NCBI GenBank assembly: GCA_021018815.1
Contig: JAITYX010000085.1
Coordinates: 1,984,001-2,048,000 of the forward strand
DNA from: Talinum fruticosum
Taxonomy: Eukaryota > Streptophyta > Magnoliopsida > Caryophyllales > Talinaceae
DNA length: 64,000 nucleotides
Direction of reading: 5' to 3'
Shown: piece by piece, positions 1 through 11,365 of the stretch
Layout of the letters: each line of letters begins with the position of its first letter
Position numbering within the stretch: position 1 is the stretch's first letter
Translations under genes and position numbers: made by a program
Notes under the pieces: generated by a model
Told to the model about the DNA's origin: nothing
The model's input: the letters and a program-made list of their open reading frames with translations, nothing else
Databases searched by the model: none

Positions 1-280
1 TGGAGGGAGAGGGGAGAAGGGGGTTAGGCCTATGAAAAATAGGTGTTGTCAATAAGCTTTCATGACCAAACTTTCTTGAAAATTTCTTACTAAGCTAGAT
101 AAGTATGGTTCTCGCCCATGTGTTTTTTAATTATAAACAAAAACTCGACCAATTATTCGGTTTAGAAGTGTATTGTTACACACTTACAAATTTATTCGTC
201 AAGTTATGAGATGGAAACTAGGAAATGGCAAAAAAATAAAATAAAATTTTGGACTCGATGCTTGGTGTCACGACTCTAGC

Positions 281-660
281 TTGGCCAATCTATTGCAAAT
301 AGACATTTCAAGCCAAGCTAATCCTAATATTAGGTTTTGTAATTTCATTCTCGCTAAAGAAATTGGAGACAATCAAGCTTTTGCGCTTTTGCCCAAGTCT
401 TTCATCCCTTATATTCTAACTATTCCTATTCCCCTGCAGAGTTGGAGGACAAGTTTTGTTGGGGATTTATCGGAAATGATGAATTTTCTATTAAATTTGC
501 CACTTGGAAAGCCCATCATAACCTCGACCAAGCAATGTGGAAGTTTAATTGGATTTGAAAATTGGATATTATGCCTAAGATTAAGCTTTTATTGTAACAA
601 GTTTGTCATAATTCATTACCGACTAGGGATAACTTAGTGCATCGTAGAATATAGTTGGAC
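281..660 (+). pseudogene. LINE remnant, zf-RVT region
   Basis: This is a decayed piece of a plant non-LTR retrotransposon, covering the zinc-binding segment that follows the reverse transcriptase. An open frame runs to 637. After about 475 the family-like reading moves to another frame, giving an aromatic stretch of the type 'AMWKFNW.W.LDIMPKIKLLL' followed by 'HNSLPTRDNLVHRR', the usual zf-RVT pattern (W-W then PKIK, then LPT and L..R). Stops and frame changes show it is dead. The matching RNase H piece lies at 1552-1960 on the same strand, so both probably come from one insertion. Family call fairly secure; ends approximate. Confidence 0.6.
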
Positions 661-1551
<891 letters not shown>

Positions 1552-1960
1552 GTGGGTTCTCCCCATGTAGATTCATCAAAATCAATTTCGACGACACCTT
1601 TTGTTCAAGCAAAGTGCGTAGTGGGTTACATTATACATGATTGGAAAAGAGGTTTCATTCAAATATGTATTAGATTTATGTATGAAGCACCTATACTTGT
1701 GTGTGAAGTTATGACTATACGAGATGTGATTAAAGAAACATTATAATCGGGCTTCACTCACGTTCAAGTGGAGGGTGATAACCAACTAATTATTTTGGCG
1801 ATTCAAGTATATCATTCACACCCCGTGGAGGATATCTAATCGTTGGTTCACGATATAAGAAATGCTTTCATCATTTTCTTATTATTAAGTTAATCATGTT
1901 TTAGAGAAGGTAACATGACAATTGATTCTATTGTAAAACTAGAATGTGTCATAAGATTTA
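1552..1960 (+). pseudogene. LINE remnant, RNase H region
   Basis: This reads as the C-terminal RNase H-like (RVT_3) domain of a plant LINE. Visible elements are 'GYIIHDWKRGFIQ', then 'EVMTIRDVIKETL', a stop at 1744-1746, then 'GFTHVQVEGDNQLII' (the VEGD-type acidic motif), 'LVHDIRNAF' and, near 1915, 'MTIDSIVKL' in the place of the usual N-x-AAD-x-LAK end. An in-frame stop and a frame change show it is inactive. It is the continuation of the zf-RVT piece at 281-660. Confidence 0.6.
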
Positions 1961-2091
1961 CAGCTACCTCTACATCTCTCCCTTCGCAAAAGCTTTCATG
2001 TATATTTATTAATGATAACATAGGTAGATCCTTGGAACGAAGGATTACCTTCTCTCTCTATATAATAATAATAATAATAATAATAGTTGTA

Positions 2092-2313
2092 ATTATGGTC
2101 ATTTTAAAGCTAAGTTTTAAATGTGACTGCCTTATATAAAGTGCATTATGCATTCATAGCTCCTACACAAATGGTTGTTAGCATTAATTAGACTTTAGTG
2201 ATTATGGTCATTTCAAAGCTAATTTTTAAACGTGATTGCCTAATATAAATTCTTTTTAATTAAGCAATACATTATGCATTCATAGCTCGTACACAAATGG
2301 TTGTTAGCATTAG
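2092..2313. repeat. Tandem duplication, 109 bp unit (two copies)
   Basis: Copy 1 starts at 2092 and copy 2 at 2201, both with attatggtcattt; both end with acacaaatggttgttagcatta. Copy 2 has a small insertion around 2250. A short (TAA)n run precedes it at 2061-2085. It lies just 3' of the LINE RNase H remnant and may derive from that element's 3' end. Confidence 0.85.
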
Positions 2314-2716
2314 AGTTGGCAAGTTGGTTACTCCACTTGGATTGATTTTAATTCAACCAAAAGTTAATCCAATAAACTTATTTTGTAAAAAAATAATAAT
2401 AACTTTGATTAAATGTCGGGAGATTTGATAACCGAAAGTTAGTCCATGGCTAAAATAGGCGGCCAACTCATATGAGGCAAGTGTTGAACCAAAGTGGTTG
2501 TTCATTAGCCAGCTAACCAAAGGCCGACGTAACCTTTTTTTTATTTTTTATCCATTATAGGATGAATCGTAACCAACTATGCATGGGCCGCAACTATTAA
2601 TTTCTGTAAATCCAAAATACTGTTGCCATATTTATTTCTTTTTTTTAATTGAAATACTATTGCCATAGTGGTCATCACCACAATCAATCAATAACCCCAA
2701 AATACCCCGCTGTTTT
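2314..2716. other. Intergenic, upstream of PEBP gene
   Basis: No gene is seen. The stretch is AT-rich and would hold the proximal promoter of the gene at 2775. Confidence 0.5.
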
Positions 2717-2724
2717 CTTATAAA
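2717..2724 (+). promoter_or_regulatory. Candidate TATA box of the PEBP gene
   Basis: The sequence cttataaag lies about 55 bp before the ATG at 2775. Transcription starting some 30 bp downstream (about 2748) would make that ATG the first in the message, which supports use of the longer N-terminus. No expression data are visible from sequence. Confidence 0.4.
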
Positions 2725-2774
2725 GAAGAGCGTAAGCTTGGCTAGGTAGCTTGCTTGTAGTTTTACGATCAATA

Positions 2775-3888
2775 ATGGACGAAAGAAGGCTGAAACAATT
2801 GATTTTCCTTTTATTTTTCTTTGACATGATAAGCTGGGCTGTCTCATTGGATCCCTACTCAAAAATTATCGAGTCCAATTATACAGATTCAAAGCTAGGC
2901 TCAATTTCATCTCACCGAAAGATGATTAGCACGAGCACAACGATGGAGTTGGTGGATAGCAAGGTCATCGGAGACGTGATTGACATATTTAACCCGACTG
3001 CTGAGCTCCTGGTTCGATATCCCTCTAAACAGGTCGAGAATGGTGAAGAATTTACTCAATCACAAGCTTCCATGAAGCCCAACGTGAATTTTACCTTTCT
3101 TGGCCCTTCTCATCCTAATAATCTATTCACTCTCGTATGTCTTATATTTTCTTTCTTTTGTAGACAAGACATGAAAAAATAAATTGTGGAGACAAAATGT
3201 TATAATTTATTGAGTTTTATACGTGCAGGTGATGGTTGATCCTGATGCTCCAGGTCCTCGTATACCAATACTCAGAGAGTTTCTCCATTGGTATAATTAT
3301 TCATTTATGCATGTATAGTATATATATAATCATATGGTGTATTGCAGTAAAAAGTACCTTCTTAGCTTGCATCAATATATATACTTATTTAATTTATTTA
3401 TCGGCCCAGGTTTTGCTATTTTAAATAGATTATATATACATATTTACAAATTCATGATACCTCTAATATTGCCCTTGTGCTTAGGATGGTCACAAATATT
3501 CCAGAAGGAGCGGATCTCTCAAGAGGTTTGTCTCCCTTGCATTTAAATTATTTGCATAAAGGTTTTAGCCTATTATTATTATGATAGTTATTTAATTTTA
3601 AACATGAGATTTATATATAATATGATTTGAATATGTAATACGTTATAACGTAATGTGATATGATATGATATGATATGTGTAGGGGAAGAAGTGGTGCCAT
3701 ATCTGGGGCCAATGCCGATATTAGGCATACATCGGTATGTGTTCGTGTTGTTTAGGCAGAAAGGCCCAATAAGGGTGACCACACCACTCCGCGTTCTGTT
3801 CGACACTCGGAAATTTGCAGCCCAAAATGAGCTGGGCCCTCCTGTTGCTGCTCTTTACTTCATCTCTCGTAGTATAATTAGTGTATGA
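2775..3888 (+). CDS. PEBP family protein (FT/TFL1/MFT type), with N-terminal extension
   Basis: Four exons are readable: 2775-3134, 3229-3290, 3485-3525, 3683-3888, all with GT-AG borders. The middle exons are 62 and 41 bp, the hallmark lengths of plant FT/TFL1 genes. The product is 222 aa. Family motifs are '[11 protein letters not shown]' near residue 63, 'DPDAP' at 124-128, 'REFLHW' at 136-141, 'SRG' at 153-155 and 'GIHR' at 169-172. These form the anion-binding pocket of a small cytosolic regulator of flowering, shoot identity or seed germination in characterised relatives. By eye the closest clade is MFT ('SRG', '[12 protein letters not shown]'), but this is unresolved. Two oddities: residues 1-49 form an extra segment with a basic start and hydrophobic residues 9-25, like a signal peptide; and the C-terminus ends '[10 protein letters not shown]' with no NAQRE-type tail. 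Starting at 2922 instead would give the usual 173 aa. Confidence 0.85.
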
Positions 3889-4880
3889 AAATGACATAAA
3901 ACATATAGACTGAAGGTGCATCATGATGGAAAAATGGATATGTTTCCAAAAATATGTACGGAATATTCTATCCAAAACTAATAATAATAATGCATCATGA
4001 TGGAATTATGAATTAAGTTTGTTTGCATTAACACTTGTACCTTCTTATATTTTAACAATCTTTTTTTTTTTCCTGTGAAAACTTTAACAAATATTTCTCT
4101 TGGGTAAGAACTTTAACATAAAATCTAATTTTAACTAAACAAATGTTCCTTCTAAATCAAAAAATACAATTAAAATTGGAGTAAAAATAGGTGTAAGAAT
4201 TAGGAGTGACCATCGTTATCGGATATCTCTGAATTTGTTTGGAACTATTCAAACAATTCTTATTTATATTTAAAAGAAAAGAGGAATCGGTCCAACCAAC
4301 TTTGATTCGTGTTTCAAAAATATATATATTTGGAACCGATTAGGACAAAGGAAATAGTTATGAGCGTGACTACTCTTTTTGAGGCATATACATATATATA
4401 GCTGCGGAGTGAAAAAGAGCTTTCCTGATCATATAAGCACGAAACCTTTGGCCTTCTTTTCCAGGCATATGAACTACGAGCGTGTCACTGCTCTCGTCAG
4501 TGCCTCCATTGGTGGCTACTAGAGCGAAAACCGGTAGTTGTCAGGGGATATTTCCAGCGAAGAATGGGGTTGGCATTGGCTGGGTACTCGGTGGTGCAGG
4601 ACTTCGTGAATCTTTTCAAGGACCTGATTCTTCTTTTCCTGACCCTCAGTGACCTCAAGAACAACTACTTGCTATCATTGATTAAATCCAAACAGAAGAA
4701 GAAAATCAAAAAAGAGATTAGGGCTAATTAGGATGCAAAGTCATGAATGACTCCTTTTATGCCATTTTTATTTGTAAGAAAAAGTTCAAATTTCTCTTTT
4801 TCGCATTTATCAATCATTATTCTATCAAAAAAGACAAAAATATTGCCTAATCAAATTCATATTGAAACAGCTGCATAATA
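3889..4880. other. Intergenic, AT-rich, with one unassigned small ORF
   Basis: No family member is recognised. The part at about 4440-4735 is less AT-rich than its surroundings and looks like an old coding remnant; it contains the small ORF listed separately. The rest is AT-rich spacer. Confidence 0.5.
4564..4731 (+). CDS. Unassigned 55-residue ORF, possible exon remnant
   Basis: An ATG in an A-rich context (aagaATGG) opens a 55-codon frame ending in TAG. I do not recognise it. The predicted peptide has a hydrophobic middle (about residues 20-30, 'DLILLFLTLSD') followed by a strongly basic tail ('KSKQKKKIKK'), like a small tail-anchored or membrane-bound peptide. The frame is open upstream of the ATG for about 90 bp as well, so it could equally be the last exon of a broken gene. 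Whether it is expressed cannot be told. Confidence 0.2.
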   Translation: MGLALAGYSVVQDFVNLFKDLILLFLTLSDLKNNYLLSLIKSKQKKKIKKEIRAN

Positions 4881-4889
4881 TACATGTAC

Positions 4890-5289
4890 TCGTAGCAATA
4901 ACTAAAAGCAAGTTTTCAAAAAATAAAAAGATCAAGAATAGACTATTTCTATTTTGTACTAATCTTATTTTTGGATCAAGAATAGACTACACAAGTCTTG
5001 AACTTCTACATAAATTTTTATTATAATAAAATATTTCTTTTCTTGCAAAAATAAATATTTTAATGTTAAATGTTGAGAAAATAAGTATAAGTAAACAAGG
5101 GTAATTTTTTTAAATTTTTTTTTTGTAATTAGGGATTTTTATCAGGGCAATGTATTAATGATACATATGGAAAAAAAATTCAATATTAAAAGAAACTACT
5201 TGTTTTATGTGGAAGCTTGGTAAGTGAATTCATGCGGTATAAGCCAAGTGCATAAAGAAAATTAATTAATACCCTAAAATAATTGTCAT
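4890..5289. repeat. Local duplicated segment, copy A
   Basis: This segment matches 12345-13390 in the same orientation. Shared stretches include 'ggatcaagaatagactacacaa' (one change), 'aatgttgagaaaa.aa.tata' and 'cttgttttatgtg.aagcttggtaagtga', then 'aagccaagtgcat.aagaaaat.aatta'. Copy B is longer because of an insertion (12524-13081). The two copies lie either side of the probable Mutator-like element. Confidence 0.75.
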
Positions 5290-5307
5290 ATTTTCATCAA
5301 AAAGAAA

Positions 5308-5440
5308 TGGAATATTGGATTTTAAATCCTGAATTTTGCGTTCTTTTAATGTAAATATTCGAAATATTGATTAGTTTCGCAAATGCCGAAATTTAACCTT
5401 AATATTTTTAGGTATACCACCACCGAGTTACGGGTGAAAA
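5308..5440. repeat. Left terminal inverted repeat
   Basis: This arm matches the reverse complement of 10911-11050 over about 130 bp with clear but imperfect identity. The most conserved blocks are at the outer end (ggaatattggattttaaa) and around the ccaccgagttacgggtga block near 5420. Confidence 0.75.
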
Positions 5441-5636
5441 AATTGGTGATGATATGACGTGACGATGAAGGTTTAACCACTTTATTTTTTATTTTGCATG
5501 TCACCCAAATTTGACTGTTATTTCCCATCTCTCCCTGCCACTCTCTTTCCTCCTCTACCTCCCTTTATCTTATTTCTGCACAACTCTCCTTGCCACTTTG
5601 TCTTCTCCTCTACCTTCATCTACTTCCTCCATAAAT

Positions 5637-5653
5637 CTCTCTCTCTCTCTCTC
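5637..5653. repeat. CT microsatellite
   Basis: A run of eight CT units inside a pyrimidine-rich stretch (about 5520-5680). Confidence 0.9.
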
Positions 5654-5681
5654 CTTCCAACCTCTCTCCACCTCTATTACC

Positions 5682-5796
<115 letters not shown>

Positions 5797-6388
5797 ACAA
5801 GCCCTTAATCTGAAGTTTAGCAATTTTGTATCTAATTTCTAACAACATAGACTCAATTATGATTCCAATCTATCGGACAACATTCAAAATCAATAGAAAT
5901 TTACGACAAATAGTCCTTTAAAACGGGAAAGCAATTTAAACAAATGTATAGACTTTGATTGTCACTCGCGTTCTCCTTTTTTTTTTTTTTTTTTTCTCTC
6001 TTGTTAGTAATGGATGAGAAGGAGTAGATAATTGAAGAACCCATACATGATCTTCTCATTTAATCAAGCAATTGCAATACTAGTTCAACCAAAATTAAAG
6101 AACCATATCATTACACATCATAAGAAGAATTTACACATAAAAAGAAAAGAAATTGGAAGAATTGAAGATTCATGAGTTGGGAAAAACTAAACCACCAAAA
6201 AAAAAAAAAAACAAAAGGCAATTGAAGAACCCAAAATAGATCCAAAAATCAAGTCAAAAATCAAATCTAAAGCCAAATTTGGGGCTTGTTCAAGCTCTGC
6301 CATAAGCACGCAAATCTTAATTGGGTCGATTAATTTGAGTAGTTATGTGTCAAAATTTTATAGAGAGACAGGGAAAGAGAAACCATGA

Positions 6389-6634
6389 AAATTATTTGAG
6401 AAAGAGGATAGAAGATCTAGATGAGAGAGAAAGAGGACCCGGATGAGAGAGACTTAAGTAAGAGAGAGGGAAATTATTTGAGAAAGATGATGGAGGATCC
6501 AAAGGAGAGAGAAAGAGGACCTAGAAGAGAGAGAGTTAAGTGAGAGAGAGGGAAATTGCTTGAGAAAGGGCATAGAGGATCAAGAGGAGAGAGAAAGAGG
6601 ACCTAAAGGATAGAGAGTTAAGTAAGAGATAGAA
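6389..6634. repeat. 82 bp tandem repeat, three copies
   Basis: Copies begin at 6389, 6471 and 6553 with aaattatttgagaaag (third copy aaattgcttgagaaag). Each contains gagagaaagaggacc and ends near gttaagt.agaga. The period is exactly 82 bp for the first two steps. The array is purine-rich on this strand and lies inside the probable Mutator-like element. Confidence 0.9.
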
Positions 6635-6712
6635 AAATTAGTCAAATTATTTGCCAAAAAAAAAAGGCACGTACACTACTACCACTCGCCACGTCATTCT
6701 ACCACCGATTCT

Positions 6713-7038
6713 CGTTAAGGAAACAAAGTATTTTGTTCGATTTAGGACACTAAGTATGTCTTAGTTTGATTTAATTTTCCTAATTATATTAGAAGTGGTC
6801 TTCCTAATTTTAGTAGGATTAGGAGTCCGAGTTATATTAGAAGTGGTTATCCTAGTATTATTAAAATTAGGAGTATGAGTTTTATCGAAGTGGTCATCCT
6901 AGTTTTACTAGGATTAGGTATCCTGTATGTATAAATAACCGTATGACATCTTGAGAATAATACAAGTATGAGAGCAATTATTTTTCACATCTAAAAGTTC
7001 TTCCATGATCTCAAATCTATTATCTCAAAATTTCTACA
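6713..7038 (+). repeat. 5' LTR of Copia copy 1
   Basis: It matches 10592-10893 along its length, starting cgttaaggaaacaaag (TG changed to CG) and ending aaatttctaca. It has about 22 extra bases near 6988-7010 relative to the 3' LTR. A TATA-like tataaata at about 6930 lies where a Copia promoter is expected. Confidence 0.85.
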
Positions 7039-7050
7039 TGGTATCACAAC
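7039..7050 (+). other. Primer-binding site, initiator-Met tRNA type
   Basis: The sequence tggtatcacaac follows the 5' LTR directly and resembles the common plant Copia primer-binding site complementary to the 3' end of initiator tRNA-Met, with changes. Confidence 0.7.
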
Positions 7051-7062
7051 CATTAAATAATC

Positions 7063-10000
7063 ATGGCTAAAGGGCAAAGGAAAGAAAAGATCGAAGGAAC
7101 TCGCCCATCTATTCCAAGTCTCTCACCCAAACAAATTAAGAGGGTATTAAGTCTCATTGACATTTTAAAGAGAGGTGATGAAAAGTTATCAAGAAAAGAT
7201 GATTGGTTACTAGATAGTGGGGCATCGTGTCATATGACAGGAGACCTACACAAGTTAAAAGGTGTCTACGATATTCACCTAATACGAGGTTGGGATGCCT
7301 AACAACGAGACTAGTATTGCTAGTAAAGGTGGATGGGTACAATTAAATTCGACAATCATCCTTCATGATGTCCTATATGTACCTAGATTAAACTGCAATC
7401 TTATTTCTATGGCCCAACTTATTAATGAATTATTATGCACGAGTGACTTTTACTAATAAGCTTTGTGTGATACAGGACCCTTCTATAAGGATACCGATTG
7501 GAGTGAGTGAACAACAAAGTGGGGTCTATTTTTTCAAGGATGTTCAACCAAGTACGGTCCGAGTAAACAAAGTCATCACTAGAGATTTGTGGTATCAGCG
7601 GTTAGGGCATCCTTCCAAACATGCTTGTCCTCTTTTATTAGTAGTATTGGAGGTTGTGAGACTAAAATTAGTAATTATGTTTGTGATGTGTGTTCAAGAG
7701 CTAAACAGACTCGTTTACTCTTTCCAATAAGTGAAAATAAAGTTTCAAACTATTTTGATTTTGTTCATTGTGATATTTGGGGTCCATATCACACCAAGTC
7801 TCCAAGTGGAACTCAGTACTTTTGTCTATTCTTGATGATGCTAGTAGGGGCATTTGGGTGTATTTAATGAAAGAAAAGAGTGAAGCTTCCTAACTAGTCA
7901 TGAATTTTTTTCATATGGCAAAAACTCAATTCAATACCCAAGTTAAGGTCATAAGAAGTGATAATAGAAATGAGTTTACTTCTAAGCCTATGAAAAAATT
8001 TTATGGGGAGTAAGGAATAATACACCAAACTAGTTGTGTGGGAACACCACAACAGAATGGTAAAATTGAAAGAAAGCACCTTCATATTTTAACCGTTGCT
8101 AGGGCACTTTGATTTCAAGCCAATCTACCTCTAGAGTTTTGGGGTGAATGTGTGTTAACCGCAAATTACCTAATAAATAGAACTCCTTCCAAAAAATTAC
8201 AAGGCAAGACTCCATATGAGTTTTTGTTTAAGTCTAAACCCACATATGAGCACATTAAAGTTTTTGGGACATTATGTTATGTGCATAAAAGGCAAAAGGA
8301 TAAGTTTGCTAATTGTAGTCAAAAGTGCATATTTGTGGGTTACCCTTATGGGAAAAAGGGTTGGAAGGTTTATGATATTGAGACCGGTGAAGTTTTTGTG
8401 AGTAGAGATGTAATTTTTGAAGAAATTTTTTCTTATGTTAATCCTAAAGAAAAAGGAAAGAAAGATGAGGACTTGAGGATTATGGACCATAACCTACCAA
8501 ACTCAAACATAAATGTGGACCTTGAAGAGTTGGGCAAGAGTACTGGGCCTCGACGAAATAAGGGAAGCGAAAGAGCCTAGTCTGCGAAGTAAAAAGGAGA
8601 GGCACAACTGGATCAAGAAGAAACCGGCAAGCCCAGGCGTTGCCGAAGCCGCCCAATTGGAGCAAGAAGAAACTAGACCATGTTTAAGTAAAACGCAGGA
8701 CCAGGTGTCGCTAGCTCGTCACCCAACGTTTCCTCAGCTGGAACACGGACCAACGACTTTTGGCCCATCTGCACGTGAGTCCACTGAATCTCCAGGCGAG
8801 CCCACAAATAGGAGGAGCAACCAAAATGTTTCGAGACCGATATTCGGGTCGAACAAGGCATGAGAGGAAGTTCCCAAGCCATCTGCAGGACTCCGTATTT
8901 GTTATACAGCTCGACCAAAAGACCCCTCTTCACCTTCACCTCTAGAAAAGGTATCCTCGGGTAAATCGTATCCCATAGCTAATTATGTCACTTGTGCTAG
9001 TTTTTCAAATGCACATCAAAATTATCTTGCTGCTATTACAAAGATTGTTGAGCCTAGGTATTTTCATGAAGTCGTAAAAGATGTTAGGTGGAGAGAGGCA
9101 ATGGCGAAAGAAATTGAGGCCCTGGAGTCAAATGAGACCTGGACGAGTAGACTATCTACCAATTAACAAAAAGCCGATAAATTGCAAGTGGGTGTACAAG
9201 GTGAAGTACAATTCGGATGGGTCTATTGAACGCTACAAGGCACGACTTGTGATTCGAGGAGATGAATAAGTCGAAGGATTTGATTACCATGAGACCTTTG
9301 CTTCGGTAGCCAAGATGGCTAGTGTAAGGTACTTTTTATCTATAGCTGCAGCGAAAGGATAGGAACTACATCAAATGGACGTGAATAACGCCTTTCTACA
9401 TGGAGATTTAGATGAAGAAGTTTACATGAGAATGCCTCTTGGATTTAGAACTTCAAGTTCCAGCAAGGTATGCAAGTCGAAGAAGTCTCTTTATGGACTT
9501 AAACAAGTGCCACGTCGGTGGTTTGCCAAACTCTTATCCAAATTACATGATTATGGTTTCGTTAGGTCATATGCAGACTATTCCTTATTCACATACAATA
9601 AAGATGGCATATTCATGGGACTTCTAGTGTATGTTAATGACTTGGTGCTTACAGGTAATAATTCCCAAGCATGTGCCGAGTTTAAAGAATATCTCAACAA
9701 TTGTTTTCATATGAAAGACTTGGGTCCCCTCAAGTATTTTCTTGGGATTGAAGTTGCTAGAAGCTCAAAAGAGCTATTTTTAAGTCAAAGGAAGTATGTG
9801 CTTGAGATAATTGAAGAATGCAAGCTACTCGGGGCAAAGCCAGCAGAGTTCCCGATGGAAACCTGTCATAAACTCGCATTGGCTAATGGGCCACCTATTG
9901 ATGATCCGACAAGGTACAAAAGACTAGTTGGGAGACTTGTATACCTAACCCTTACAAGACCGGAACCGTGTTATGCAGTGCATATTCTCTCACAATTTAT

Positions 10001-10560
10001 GCAGGAGCCGAAGGAAAAATACGTGGAAGCAGCTTGTCGGGTCTTGAGATATCCGAAAGGACACACATGACAAGTTATTTTGTTAAAAAGTAATTCGGAT
10101 CTACGGGTTTATGCCTACTGTGATTCAGACCGGGAGCATGCCCATTAGTAGAAGGTCCTTAACAGGATACTTCGTTACTTTAGGTGGGTCATCTATTTCT
10201 TGGGAAATGAAAAAACAAAGTACACTCGTCTAGGTCATCTGCGAAGTGGAATATCTAGCTATGGCGATTGTAACCAATGAACTGATTTGGATAAAATTGT
10301 TCTTGGCATCTCTAGGAATATTCCTTCAAAGACCAAAGAAGTTATACTCGTGATAATCAAGCTGCGTTACATATTGCCAAGAATCCAGCTTTTCATGAAA
10401 TGACGAAACATATAGAAATTGATTGTCATTTTGTTTGAGAACGCCTTAGAGCTCGTGATTTAGAGACAACATATGTGCCTTCTAAGTATCAACTTGCCGA
10501 CATCTTCACCAAACCATTAGGAAAGCGTGAATTTTTATTTTTAGAAAACAAGTTGGGCAT
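7063..10560 (+). pseudogene. Copia pol remnant (protease, integrase, RT, RNase H)
   Basis: Coding pieces in the Copia order are spread over several frames. A short N-terminal piece leads straight into the protease motif 'WLLDSGASCHMTG' (near 7205), so gag is largely deleted. The integrase follows: 'RLGHPSKH' zinc-finger start, 'CDVCSRAKQ', a core with 'HCDIWGPY', and '[12 protein letters not shown]' near 8050 where an Asn-Gly-x-x-E-x-K end carries the catalytic Glu. RT starts near 9165 ('[10 protein letters not shown]'), with a stop after 'RGDE' (9269) and another at about 9360. The active-site box reads Y-V-N-D at about 9630 in place of Y-V-D-D. RNase H follows to about 10560 with stops. It cannot make a working polyprotein. 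Confidence 0.85.
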
Positions 10561-10580
10561 TATTGACTTACATGCTCCAA

Positions 10581-10591
10581 CTTGAGGGGAG
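10581..10591 (+). other. Polypurine tract of Copia copy 1
   Basis: The purine run ttgaggggag directly precedes the TG of the 3' LTR, where second-strand synthesis would start. Confidence 0.65.
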
Positions 10592-10893
10592 TGTTAAGGA
10601 AACAAAGTATTTTGTTCGATTTAGGACACTAAGTATGTCTTTAGTTTGATTTAATTTTTCTAATTATATTAGAAGTGGTCTTCCTAATTTTACTAGGATT
10701 AGGAGTCTGAGTTATACTAGAAGTGGTCATCCTCGTATTACTAAAATTAGGAGTATGAGTTACATTAGAAGTGGTCATCCTAGTTTTACTAGGATTAGGT
10801 ATCTTGTATGTATAAATAGCCGTTTGGTATCTTGAGAGTAACACAAGTATGAGAGAAATTATTTTTCACATCTATTATCTCAAAATTTCTACA
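10592..10893 (+). repeat. 3' LTR of Copia copy 1
   Basis: It begins tgttaaggaaacaaag and ends aaatttctaca, collinear with the 5' LTR. It is followed by 16 bases (tgttgtttccttaacg) that read as the inverse complement of the LTR's first bases and precede the second GATTC. Confidence 0.88.
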
Positions 10894-10910
10894 TGTTGTT
10901 TCCTTAACGG

Positions 10911-11050
10911 ATTCATTTCACTCGTAACTCGGTGGCGAGATACCAAAAATATTAAAGTAAAGATTTGGGATGTTGCGAGGCTAATCAATATTTCAGGATA
11001 TTCTCGTTAAAAGAGTCCAAAGTATGGAATTTTAAAATCCAATATTCCAA
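10911..11050. repeat. Right terminal inverted repeat (outer part)
   Basis: This is the reverse complement of 5308-5440. Its inner continuation lies on the other side of the Copia insertion, at about 6680-6711 (cgccacgtcattctaccaccgatt), which matches the left arm's inner part at about 5430-5462 in reverse. Confidence 0.7.
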
Positions 11051-11187
11051 AAACAATTGTCATATATTTATGCATAACAATCTAATGTATGGAGGTTTTT
11101 CTTTTCTCTCACACCAAAATGTAAAATCGAGGTCCTTTTTTTCCTTTTACTTTTGTTTTTTATATATCTATGTATATGTATATGGAC

Positions 11188-11365
11188 TTAGGCCTTATTC
11201 CATTTACTTGTAAGGAGGTGTAAGGAAAGTTGTAAGGAACTGTAAGGATCCGTAAACAGTTATAAGGAGTTGTATAATAATTGTAAAGTTAGTTATAAAA
11301 TATTGTAAGGAGATGTAAGCAAATATAAGAAATTTTAAGGTAAAGATAAATGAAATATGGCCTTA
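11188..11365. mobile_element. MITE, Tourist/PIF-Harbinger-like
   Basis: Terminal inverted repeats ggccttattccattta (11191) and taaatgaaatatggcc (ends 11362) face each other over 172 bp and are flanked on both sides by TTA, the usual PIF/Harbinger target duplication. The inside is built of degenerate 'tgtaagga' units. No coding capacity is seen. Confidence 0.65.

Larger units (their letters stand above)
6712..10909 (+). mobile_element. Ty1/Copia LTR retrotransposon, decayed (copy 1)
   Basis: The element has two LTRs, a primer-binding site, Copia-order protease-integrase-RT-RNase H remnants and a purine tract. The base quintet GATTC flanks it (6707-6711 and 10910-10914), a likely target duplication. 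It sits in the right arm of the surrounding inverted-repeat element: joining the flanks restores the arm. Most of gag is missing. A close relative is the nested element at 31678-54027, which has the same LTR start. Confidence 0.85.
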
